Origin: Litoditis marina | Taxonomy: Eukaryota > Nematoda > Chromadorea > Rhabditida > Rhabditidae | Direction: 5' to 3' | NCBI GenBank assembly: GCA_964036275.1 | Contig: OZ038439.1 | Span: forward strand, 8,182,669-8,246,668 | Length of the DNA: 64,000 nucleotides | In this document: positions 12,647 to 24,000 of the stretch, piece after piece | Layout of the letters: each line of letters starts with the position of its first letter | How positions within the stretch are numbered: the first letter of the stretch is position 1 | Translations under genes and position numbers: made by a program | Notes under the pieces: generated by a model | What the model was told of the DNA's origin: nothing | The model's database searches: none | The model's input: the letters and a program-made list of their open reading frames with translations, nothing else

Positions 12647-12777
12647 TATCGCTACTGCATATTGAGAGGTAGGTTCGTTCCATTCGATGAGAAATATTCT
12701 TAACCAGTAGCAGCAGAGACGCAAATTCGTAGACAATTGTAATCGAAATATCAGAGAGAAGTATAGCATTTCCTGAA
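12647..12777 (-). CDS. Candidate exon, unrecognised
   Basis: The minus strand shows a strong polypyrimidine acceptor (TTTTTTTTTCAG) immediately before 12777 and a donor GTGAGTTTTA right after 12647. Two of three frames are open, so the frame is undecided: one begins EMLYFSLIFRLQL, the other NAILLSDISITIV and is hydrophobic. It lies in line with exons at 12979-13853 and could belong to the same gene. No domain is recognised. Confidence 0.4.
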
Positions 12778-12978
12778 AAAAAAAACTGGTTCAATAACCT
12801 CGAGAAATAAACTGTAAAAGAGCGGAATCCTAACAACCTCAATTATATGATAGTTTTGAGCTGAAGCTAATATTTTCTCATCTTTACACAAAGTTTTGTG
12901 AGTCACTGTTTAGAGGTCAAATTTGGAGCTTTGTGTACACTTTTCTAGCGCAGGAAACTAAATCGTTCCGAAAATGTT

Positions 12979-13124
12979 ACCTTGCTCTCGCTGTTTCATC
13001 TAGGATCCATTGTTGACATTTATGGACCATTTGACCATAATTTGACCGACGATTTCACGAAATTCGAACCAAGAGATGTTGAATTCTGCTCTTCCAACCA
13101 GGAATTGCAGTTAAGAGTAGAAAA
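12979..13124 (-). pseudogene. Exon-like segment with frames interrupted
   Basis: On the minus strand it is bounded by ATTTTCAG before 13124 and a donor GCAAG|GTAACA after 12979. All three frames contain stops before the donor. One frame (starting FSTLNCNSWLEEQ) fits the phase of the exon above it but stops at TAA. On the plus strand a separate open frame (12982-13194) crosses the same bases. I read this as a decayed or mis-bounded exon. Confidence 0.3.
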
Positions 13125-13302
13125 CTCTGAAAATACGATCAATACTAATGATACTTGCTACTTTTACATCCCGAAAAGGTGGAACTATTGCTAAATACGA
13201 TTATAATTTGAAGTTGAAATCTACATTTGAAATAACTCACCTTATTGATTACCGGACGGATGTTCGTTCTATTTGAACACAGAACCATTCCTTTCCATTA
13301 AT

Positions 13303-13433
13303 TGCAATGAAAAGACAGTAGTATGTAGATGTGACTTCCAATAGCAGATTCCATTCTTAGGTTCCAGAATACAGTATCCACTTGACACTCAACAAATCGC
13401 TGACGATACAGTACACTGCAAAAACACAGGTTA
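13303..13433 (-). CDS. Candidate exon following 13703-13853
   Basis: The minus strand has a TTTTTTGCAG-like acceptor near 13434. The split codon left by the exon at 13703-13853 continues in an open frame starting VLYRQRFVECQVD and runs to a TAA at about 13303. It may stop there as a terminal exon, or splice earlier at GGAA|GTCACA. The product is unrecognised. Confidence 0.35.
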
Positions 13434-13702
13434 GAGAAAGTTCGAAATATCCGTGAATAATGACTCGAATACGCAACCGGATCAAAATACAAACACAGCG
13501 AAAGGGCAGAAAAATAATACACCGTATAGACTTGTTTTGTATAAAGTAAACTGTAAATTAGATTTTTTTCCAAGTGACTCAAGTTCGTTAACGAGTGAGT
13601 TAGAGAGTTAGAGTGAGTTAGTTAGTCGCTTAAGTTTCATTCAAACCAAATGTTATGTATGTGAATAAAACTCAGAAAAAAGTGACTTTAAATGATTCCT
13701 AC

Positions 13703-13853
13703 CTTTTGTGCAGATGTTGTGGTGCTCGTTCTTGTAGTAGTAGATTATCCATTCTTCGTTGAATACGAAATAGATCTAGATGATTTAAATGTATTTCCAC
13801 TCTGATCCGATCAATTGTACAATGATCGATCGTATCTCCGACAGAAAGATACG
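13703..13853 (-). CDS. Candidate internal exon, charged His/Arg/Asp-rich segment
   Basis: The exon is 151 nt with an acceptor ATTTCAG directly before 13853 and a donor AAAAG|GTAGGA after 13703. One frame is open for 49 codons with a peptide containing VGDTIDHCTIDRIRVEIH and RIQRRMDNLLLQERAPQ. The other frames hit stops. It enters and leaves with two-base split codons, and the exit phase fits the next downstream exon. I do not recognise the family. Confidence 0.5.
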
Positions 13854-14869
13854 CTGAAATGAACATGAAATGAGATACAAGTTTGAAAGGAACTCCAAGT
13901 TTCAGTTTTTCAATGAGTCATACTTAAAATAATTAAATATTTGAATTCTCTCACCTTTTGTGGGTCATCATTGAATTTCAAGCATTAGAATTGCAATACA
14001 TGCAGCCAGGACTTATTTATCGATGGGCTGTGGCATAGTTTTGAATGATGAACTCCAATTAGTAGCAACCAGTTGGTCAGACTAGTCACTGAACGTCCTA
14101 CCCTGTAAAAGTAAAAGTGAATGAACATAATTAACGGTATAAAACTATGTTTTTCTTTGAATAGAATAGTTTCCAAAAGGTATAGCAGAACAAAAAGCCT
14201 TTTTTGTACTTTGATCACGATACAAACACAGCGAAAAGGGCAAACACGCCACATATGGCATCATAAACTGGTTGTATCCCGAGAAAAAAAGTAGTAAACT
14301 AACCGGTATCGTAGAACGTTGCGATGGTAGGGGAACTCCAGATGGTAGAGCTCCAAGGGGGTACCAGTTATGTACTGGTAGAACACATGATTCTCTATTT
14401 CATAGAGAATTCCCATCGAAAAAGGGATATCGCTTTCTGAGAATCAATCTCGCGATTATAATTATATAAAAAGGTTTCCTACTAAATGCATTGAAATCGC
14501 GTAGGAGACGATTTCAATGGGGTTGCGCTGGGTTGAAATAAAGACGGGAGGAGGATATAGAAGTACATAATACAACAAAACTCTCTCACGGGTCTTGACA
14601 CTTTATTTTGGTTTCATTTCTTTCTTTTTGTTTATTCATTTATTTCTTTTTCTTTTACTCATTGTTTTACTTTTGTTTTAGTTTAAATTCAAAACTTAAG
14701 GGGAGGGGGATAGTTGGAAAGAGATACATAAAGAAAAGGAAGTTACATACAGAAATTTTAATACCAGCGCAACCCGGTTTTCTTTAGGGGTACTAATCTA
14801 GTCATCCTGATACCTAATTAATTCCTACGAGAGATAAAATGAACAATTACATTAAAACTTACTTCCAAG

Positions 14870-14946
14870 ATTCAAGATTTCAAGATTTATTATTCATTCA
14901 CTTCACATATTGTTCCAAGGAGTGAATGAATAAATCTTGAAACCTT
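14870..14946. repeat. Small hairpin
   Basis: CAAGATTTATTATTCATTCA and its near-complement TGAATGAATAAATCTTG flank a roughly 20-base loop that includes CATATTGTTCCAAGG. It is AT-rich and probably the core of a small inverted-repeat element. Confidence 0.5.
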
Positions 14947-17030
14947 GAACTTTACTTTACTTACTTTGAATAGCAAAACACTCTACAAAAAACTAAATTA
15001 CATGCGATAAAAACTCTACAGAAACTAAAATTGACAAACGACAAGAACTCTACTGAAATTTACATTAAAAAGCTAAAAACTCTAATTAGAAAGCGACAAA
15101 AAACTCTACACTACTAATATTTAGACTAAAAAGCTACTTAAGGTCTAAAAAGCTTACATATAGACTCACACTTCGAGTCCAGGCGAAATACTAAAAGGGG
15201 TCGGGGGGGGGGGGATAGTTCACTCAGTAGTTATCGTGAAATTTTAGTTGATAGCACAATAGAAACACAGCTAAAACTCGGAACCTACCATCGGAGTTGA
15301 GAGAAAGACTTGAGTTCTACAAAGGCCACTACCAAGTTCACAGGCGAACTTGGGCTAAGTACACTACTAGACGGGGGTGGGGGGTTTTAATACAGAAGTA
15401 ACGCATTTATAGAATTCTCCTATCGGCTCATCTCTTCGTCATCAAACACTTAGAGCTGCGTTCCATCTGTACGAAAACCCAAAGACAGATTCTGCTCTCT
15501 CACTCGTTACAACCACAGTTAGACTCTCCCTCGGTACCTTTGCTCACTCGGCTACGTAGATAGATGTTGCACCACGAACATGATGGAATCCAATGGGAGA
15601 GGTCCATTGGATGGAACAACTGCTCGGCCGGAGCAGGTTCAGATGACGTGGAACGGAAACCGGAGAGTGGCACCGACTTCGAGACGACATAGGAGAGAGG
15701 ACCAAAACGAAAGGACCCAATGAATATAGGACCACAGAATGAACGGACCCATTACAAGGTGCTGAAATACAATGAATGAGTACCGAAATGAAGCTCTTTT
15801 TACTATTAGTCAACTTATTCAGCAACCGGACAGTTCAAAAACGGGTCAGAAGCGCACAGCAGAAAGTCAGTTCCACAGTTTGCTTCCGCCTGTATCTGAT
15901 GAAGTTCTATGAAAGCCGGACAAGTGTGGTGATTATCATACAACCAGAATTAGATTTAACGAAATAGAGTTAACTATAAATAAGTTAATTAATAGAATGA
16001 AGAAATAAATTGAGGTTTGAAAATACCATCTCTAAAAGTTATAAAAGTTGAATAAGGATATTATTTATGGTGTATTTCAAGATGTTTGTAGTTTGATGGC
16101 GGCGGGTTTTGGCGAAATAAAAGTTATGATAAGTTCGCACACCAAACTACACTTCAATTGCCCATTCCGGCTCGGATGAAAAATTAAGTGAGATATGCTT
16201 ATAATTTATGATAAAATTTAAATGTTCTGACTTTCCCTGTGTCTCTTTCATAATGGGAATGCTTCGAAGAGTTATTTTTCTCTTTTTCCTGCGAAAACCA
16301 CGAAAAGTTTGCCATAAAACCGCCAAAACTGTTATAACTCACCAATCGTAGTGAATCATTGAAAAAACAGACGATCCACAAATTAGAAGCACAATAATAA
16401 TCGAAGGAAATGATGTATATAGAACGGCTTTACATAAACGTATCATAAAAATCTGGAAAACAGCATATTATTCGAGATCGCCATCATCAATATGAACATC
16501 TTGGTTTTGATAGCTTTTGAATGAGAAAAATTGAATGGTAGTTTTCTCTCTTGAGTTTTTTCCCGCATATTCTGTCTTTTGTTTGTAAACGAATGAATAA
16601 AGTACTCTAACTAAGAACAAAACGTACCTTACACAATCCCAACCCAAACAAATAAATAGTTACATATATACATAAATGGAACGAACTGGATTTTCTGAAA
16701 TATGCGAAAATAAGTAACACAAAACACACACTAGAACCGAAAAGTACAACTAGTTTCATACGACGTGGGACCATTGTTGTAAACTCACTTTGTGGTTTTG
16801 ATTTTTTCTTTTTTTTTTGTAGTTTTTTTGTTTTTTATTCGGAGCAATATTAAATATAGAACAGTATACAATATATAGAATTCGCCCGGCCTGAAAATAA
16901 TTTTTTTATAATGTCTCACGGATAACTACAGTCAATTAGAAGTGGAGTTTACCTCTTCAATTTAGTTTGTTATAGTTCTCGAACAGCTGGAAGATTTCCA
17001 TAGTGTATTTATCATGGAAAGGCTTTTAAA
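14947..17030. other. No confident gene
   Basis: The stretch is mostly AT-rich intergenic-type DNA with G runs near 15200-15215 and 15370-15380. A 47-codon plus frame beginning at the ATG near 15581 (MMESNGRGPLDG) and a 60-codon minus frame over the same bases are both open. Neither has convincing splice borders, so I call neither. Confidence 0.35.
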
Positions 17031-17039
17031 TTTCGACTG

Positions 17040-17167
17040 TGGTACGATTCCAAAACATTTCTAAAATGTACTCCAATGGCGCAGTGGATCGCGGCCTGCT
17101 ACGAATTGTTTGCTCGCAGGTTCGATTCCGGTGAGAGACAGAAATTCATGACTTTGGCACCCACTAT
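17040..17167 (+). mobile_element. tRNA-like MITE, partial copy 1
   Basis: A 5'-truncated copy of the TATAGT...ACTATA family. It keeps an A-box-like GGCGCAGTGGA, a perfect B-box GGTTCGATTCC and the GGCACCCACTATA end. It faces copy 2 tail to tail across about 20 bp. Confidence 0.75.
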
Positions 17168-17186
17168 AATTGTTACGCTATCGCAA

Positions 17187-17387
17187 TATAGTGAGTGCCA
17201 ATTTTATAAATTTCTGTCGCTCGCCGGAATCGAACCCGCGAGCAAAATATTTGTGGCAAGGCGCTAACCTCTGCGCTATTAGAACACATAACCGGAAAGC
17301 TTCGGAATCAAAGACATGTGTGCGTACACAGCGGAAAGTTAGATATACAGTACCCTCCCGCCTTCCCGTTGGCGACGACTATACAGT
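17187..17387 (-). mobile_element. tRNA-like MITE, copy 2 (full length)
   Basis: A full copy of about 200 bp in minus orientation, bounded by TATAGTGAGTGCCAA and TTGGCGACGACTATA. Reading the minus strand, it has the TTTCCGCTGTGTACGC leader, an A-box-like TAGCGCAG, and a B-box-like GGTTCGATTCC. The ends are imperfect terminal inverted repeats of about 15 bp. It is noncoding; the short frames across it are repeat artefacts. Confidence 0.8.
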
Positions 17388-17807
17388 ACTGTAGGCATTG
17401 GGCGTGCGTGAGTTGTTGATCAGTCAGATTTGGATGAACTTGACAATCAATCGATCGAAATACTATCAACTGAAACAGCCTCCGAAGAAAAGTGGAGAAA
17501 CTTGGTCAAACATGCTAATCGTTTTTATGTGCTCGCATGTTCCCCTGACTATAATTAGTACCTGACAGACCAATTTTTCGAAAGCTCTGCAAATAAGAAA
17601 AGACACTCACCACTGAAGCGAGAATACAAATAAATAAATACAATAACTAGGGCGACCATGATTAAAGACCATTACAGAGAAGTCCATAGCAGCTGCACAG
17701 ACAGACGCCTGAAATATCAAGTTCAACTCATAATACACACTATTTTATTCCAGAAGAAAACTCAAATTCGAACACGCGACTTGATGAATTATACTATTAG
17801 TCAGTTG

Positions 17808-17930
17808 CACAGTCACATGAAACATGTTAAACACAGCAGAAATCGGAAATGTGCAATTATAAAGTGCATGAGTTCTTATTAGAATGCTAATTTTACGTGA
17901 CTATTCAATTTACTTCTAGTATAAGTAGTT
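17808..17930 (-). repeat. Inverted-repeat element, TACTAGAAGTCAAATGAATAG family
   Basis: It is the reverse complement of 62345-62490 and partly of 24413-24500. Shared words are GAATAGTCACGTGAAGTTAG-like ends, TAGTATTCTAATGAGAA and GTTTAACATGTTTCA. Its own ends are mutually complementary, as in a MITE. Confidence 0.6.
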
Positions 17931-18087
17931 TTTTTGTTTTTCATCGAACTGAAAAGACATTTTCAATACTTAGACGAATTTAAAAATGTCGAATTACCGA
18001 TTCGAAATGACCACGCTGGTGATGGTGTAGAGGAGTGGTCAAATCGGAAGGGCCAGCTGTCTAGAAGACGGAGCAGCAGCTCCTCAC

Positions 18088-21000
18088 CTCGTGGAAGATC
18101 TGAAAATTACCAAGATAGATTGAGAATATGATCTGAACAGTAGTGGTTGATCACGAAACCACCATCAAAGAAGGACGATTATGTGGTCCAATCGCAACGC
18201 CTCAGTCCTTTAGACTGCAATACATTTTTTAATTGCTGTTTGAAGGACCGTTAAAACGGGATTGGTCTACATAATCGATCTGCTTTAAACTGTGGTCACC
18301 ATTGATTCCCAAACTTTCATCCCATATTCACCATAAAAGTGGTGGTTTTTTCGTCTGAAGAGGTCGTAGATGTTACTTTCTTTCGCTCTAAGCTGGATGG
18401 AGGGGGATTCTGAATTGGCCAATTGTTTCAAGCTCTCGACATAAACTCACATTCGCCAACGGGTAGAAGAGATCTTCCGCGGTCATGGTCTGGCTCTCCG
18501 AGGCCTTCAGAAGTCGCCGCAGAGTCGTTCGGAAGCGCTTCAGAGTGAACGTCAGCTCGAGCTGGGCGTCCTGCTGAGACGAGGTGAGATCCGCAACACA
18601 ATTGGTCTGAAAATGAGTTTTTATAAGGAAGGAGTTGGAGTTTGATGAGGATAAACAGCAGTTTGACTCAAAAATGCCTGAGCGGTTCGGTGTGTTATAG
18701 TTTGATCGAATGGTATGCATCATGGCTTATATTCTATCCTGATCAAACTACTGCCACGATTTGGTCTCGTCCTTGAGAAAGTACAGACCACCCGATTCGG
18801 CTTATAACTGCTCCTAATTCTTTTATGTACATTCACATTTTGTCTCCAAAAACTGCATATTTTGCCACAAAGTAAGGAGAAAATATGTAAATTCGCTGTG
18901 TTTGGAACACGTTCACAATTTTTCTGTGTTTTCTACGTGACAACTCCAATACTGGCACTTTGTGTGAGGATGCTGATGCTCACCTGACCGACTATAAGCT
19001 CGAGGCGGATCACCTCCAAGAGGTGGCGCAGACAGGGCGAAACCTTCTGGAAAGGATGACTATTGAACCACTTGACACTAGTGTGAAAGAGCTAGAAAAA
19101 CAAATCACTTATAAAGAAATAGAAATATCACACTTAGTTAATGGAACCGTATAACTATCTTCAGATTATCTTCTAGATTATCTACTCCACAAACTTGACT
19201 AAAGAAGACGATTATGTTGTCCAATCTCAACGCTTCAGTCCTTTAAAATACAATACATTTTTCAATTTCAGTTTAAAGGACCGTTGACACCGGATTGGTC
19301 CTTATAATCGTCCTGTTTTAACCCCGATAAACAACCTATAAAAGTTTATAGAGAAAACGTAATAGCAGAGAGGAAGGGGTATAGTTTGTTTCATTCCCAC
19401 TGAGACCCATTGGCATCGTGCCAAGGTTTTCTGATGCGTATTTCTTGTACCAAAATGCGTATTTGTGTTCACATGTTTTTATGGAACTGTACAACCGCTG
19501 ACAGAGATTTACAGTAACTTGAGTAACTATAGTGTGGTAAAAAACTGTCTGGAATATTCGAATAATTGACACACTGCCAAGGCTCAGTGGGAATGACCGG
19601 AACTATATGCTGTTCTACACGCCGATCCACACAACTCCACTACTGTTGTAGTTCGATTCTTCACAGTAAACGTCGAACGAACACCAAACTACAACTAGAT
19701 TCGCTCATTCCCCCATGATAGTCGTATAGTCGCCATTTCTCCCATAAAGACAGCAGAGGTTTCAATTGATTGAGCGATGCGGAGCGAGCGGTCGTTGATT
19801 ATCTGCCAGCAGTTAAGAGAGTGAGTAGATCAAAGATACACAGACGAACTGGCCGCTCGCCAAACCCCGTCCCATGCAAAATCGATGGTACGGTGTCCAG
19901 AACGGTTCCACAAATCGTATATCTTACATCGTGGGTAGCTTGCTCCGCCGTCGTGTCGAGCACGTAATTGCGGACCTCCATCGAGTGCGAGAACAGGGTG
20001 CGGCCGTCGGACACCAACGTGGTGCACTAAAAATCAAATTGTGAGTCTGAAATACTGTAAGAAAAGACAATAATAGCAGTTTTCGAAGGTTTGCTGTTTC
20101 TTAAATGATACAATACGTTGTATAGTAAGTTAGTAGGCCGTGCTGCTATTTCTATGAGTTTAAAGAAGGACGACTATGTGTACCAATTTCGTGTCAACGG
20201 TTCTTTAAACATCAATTAATAATGTATTGTAGTTTAAAGGACTGAACCATTGCGATTGGACCACATAATCGTCCTTCTTTAATCATCAGTTTCTCGGCCA
20301 AAATTCGTAAGTTAGGGCGTGTAGCGAGATCAAACTACAAGAATTACTTGGTCTAATTGCAAAGGGAAAAAATTTGAAAAGCACGCTATGCAAAACATGA
20401 AACTAGAAGAGTATGAATAATGAAGAGAAGAAGGTGATACGTTTTGCCTCTATAGTGGGTGCCAAATTTATAAATTTCTGTCTCTTTCCGGAATCAAACC
20501 TGCGATCAAAAGATTTGTAATAGGGCGGCTAATCGCTGCGCTATTACAGTACATGGAGAGCAAGCTCTGGCATAGAAGACCTGTGTGCGTACACTGCGGA
20601 ATATGAGATATACAGTATCCTGAAAACCAGAGAAAAAAACCCGGAAAAACCTACATCAGGGGCGACGGGGTCCGGCTCCAGCTGATTGGTGGCCTGACTG
20701 ATACTCCTCCACGATGCTGCGGCTGTGGCAGAAGAACGAGTTCTCATGAGAGAAGTAGTGGGAGGGAGGGCGACCTTACGTGGTGCTCTGTAGGCGGGAT
20801 CCTTCACACCTCTCCTAGGTCGGCGGGGAGGAGAAGCTACCTGGAATTGGGATAAAAATAAGAACCTTTTCTTCTTTCTGTATTTCTAGTAGTATAAAGT
20901 TGCATCGTGAACTCTGTACCCAATAAGTTCGAAGGTTTGAAGATCTTCAAGTTTTAGATTATAAACCTTCACCTTATTCGAATTTGTTCGAACGTAATTT

Positions 21001-24000
21001 CATTGAAATTAAGAAAATCAATCGATTGAACGTGAACACAATGAAGACCATACAAAACCGACGAGGTATCCAAAAAGGGGAGTTAGTCTACTTACAGCAA
21101 TTTGATCGCCTACATCTGAACATAGAAACTGTCAAGCAATTACTCATGTGTATTATGTTAGTAAATCCGTCGCAACATACGCAATATACTGTAGCGGTCA
21201 TTTTCTTCTGTGTGAAAGCTCGCCTGAGGAGAAAAAAAGCCGGTATACTTAGTAAAAATTACTGTTTTCCCGCCACCTATATCCAGGAGAGTGAAAACGT
21301 TACTCAGATTGTGTGGTGGTATACTATAGCTTTTACTTTCTTCTGTGTATCGACTCGCCTGGGTGGACGGAGGGGTGGGAGACCGAACTGGTGCGGCGGG
21401 TACAACTGAGAGGGCGGTGACCGACTGCTGTGGGCGCACCGACACCACCGACGCCACTCCACGGATCGTCTCGGCATCGGACGAAGTGTCTCCGGCGTGA
21501 CTCGTGGCTCCGGGAGATCTGAATTTTGTTTTGTTGTCATACCACGAGTTTGTCAGAACGATCACGTAAAGAAGACTACTGTTAAGAAAAGGGAATTTTC
21601 ACTCAGTGGCAGATGCCTAAAACACAGTTAAATGTGTGATAGAACGTTGTGACACATACCACGTGTGTAGGGTACATGTTGGTTATGTAAGTTAGTTTGT
21701 AACAGATATGTAATTTTAGGTATAAAATTCCGGAATCCCAATCTACCTGTAGGGCGACTGCTGTTGGGGGGATGGGTATGGGGCGGCGACCGGTCGCTGC
21801 AGAATGGCGCGTCGCAGCTGTACCCGAAGAGGACCAGCTCCACCCGACTGTGAATGGTCCGTTGCGAGACGCGGCGTGGCCTGAACACAGCAGAAATATA
21901 AAAAGGAATCACAAAAAGAATAAAACCATTGTTGGTTGTTCGACTTCACGTTAGTTCTACCATTGTTTCTTTGCACTCTGAACCTTGGCCCTTCCCCGTT
22001 CAGAAAGCACATGAAGCAAGAAGTTGAGAGAACACCATGTGATACATTAGGTCATGTATGTACCATGTGTCAAATACATGAATGTGTTGAAAAAATACTG
22101 AAATATTGAAATCGTTGGTTGTCTACGTGGACCTAAACACAGCAAAAATTGACGACTGTCGGAAAAAGGTTGACGTTAAAAAAGGACGATCATGTGGACC
22201 AATCCCGTGTCAACGGTCCTTTGAACTGAAATTGAAAAATTGGACCACATAATCGTTCTTCTTTGAATGGCAGGTTTAGTCGAAAACGCCCACCTTTGGA
22301 GGCTGATTCTGAGATGGTCCGGCCACTTGGTCCGCAGTGATATTCAGTCCGACCATGCGCTGAAAAAACTTAGTCTGTTTACGGAGTAGAAATCAACTCA
22401 AGTTTTAGACTGACAATTAAATAATCACCCAACTGTAGTCGTCGCCAACGGGAAGGCGAGAGGGTACTGTAAATCTCACTTTCCGCTGTGTACGCAAGCA
22501 TGTCTTCGATTCCAAAGCTTGACCGGTAAGTTCTCTAAAAACGCGGTGGTTTGCGCCCTGCTACGAAACTTTTGCTCGCAGGTTCGATTCCGGCAAGATA
22601 CAGGAATTTATAAGTTTGGCACCCACTATACACACTTAGCTCATGATAACCTTTTTAACGAGTGACAATAGCACACAACTCAGAACAAGCGTCGTTGCAA
22701 AACAGTAAATTACTGTTTATACAGCGTGGATGTCATATAAATTGATTTTCCCTCTCGTCGTCTGACGTCTCTTCGGGGCACACTATATCTCTAGCTTTGT
22801 TGCAATACAGCTTCGACCAAACGCGAACTTGTAATTAACAGAGCGCGTTCCGAAAAGCACACATATACGTTGCGTATTTCGCTGTGATTGTAGTTTGATC
22901 CCTTCAATCCTCTGTCGAAATTCGTGAATTGGGAGGCGTAATGAAACTACAACCATGATTTGATCACTCTTTTTATATTTTAGAATGAAAGTAATGTAAG
23001 GCTCACCCTCGCTCCTTGGATCATGCGTGTCACGAGTCCGCGTTTCTGGAAAAAATGGTTTAGTAACTAATTCAAAGGTACCACAAACAAATCTCACCTT
23101 TTTCTTCATTTCGATGTTTTTTTACTTCATCAGTTTGTCGCAGTTCATACTGTCGTCTCCACATTCCAGGAGCCAAGTCTCTAGTTTTCCGGTTCGGGAT
23201 CAAAAATCATGTTTCCCAATCATATTTCATGCAGAAGTGCGTGTTTAATGCGTGTTATCGCGGAAAAAAACTATTCTGACTGACCTTTGGCTGGTTTTGA
23301 ACGGGAGCGGGAGCAGGCAAATCTTGGGAGTTTGAGGCAGCGGCTTCACGAGCCCTTCTGAGTCGAGCTAGTCGATCCCTCCGGTCATCCGGATGCTGTA
23401 ATGAGTATTCATATATAGTCGTCGTCAATGGAAAGGCGAGAGGGTACTGTATATCTCACTTTCCGCTGTGTACGCACACATGTCTTCGATACCAAAGCTT
23501 GTCGGCTAAGCACTGTAATAGCGCAGTGGTTTGCGTCCTGCTACGAATATTTTTCTCGCAGGTTTGATTCCGGCGAGAGACAGAAGCTTATAAATTTGGC
23601 ACGCACTATAGGCCTCTCTCTGCCGAAAAGCTATCCAGTCGTGTTATAAAACCTATAAAAAATTGTATTTGTTAATACGGGAGACGAATAGAACCTAAAA
23701 CTACCTCAAGATCCTCCTCTTCTAGGTATTTCCTGGCTCGTTCCTCTTTTTTCTTCTGCGCGTCAGCTTCTTTTCTTCTCTTGATCCGAGCTGCTTGAGC
23801 CTCTTTCTCCCTCTGAAAACAACATAAATTCTAGAGAAAGTTAATGCATCCTAATGTGATCACTAGATTCAAACTGTAAGGATGGTAACAAATACATTCT
23901 GATGTGAGAAACAGTCCAGCTGACTACTTGGCAGCATACCAATAAGTTTCAGGCCAAACCTCAGACAATTCCTGGCCACTTAACAAGCCCCTTCTGTAGC

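Noticed and set aside
22430..22632. Possible functional tRNA gene
   Set aside because: A- and B-box-like motifs are present but there is no proper acceptor stem, and the sequence is a member of a dispersed TIR family.
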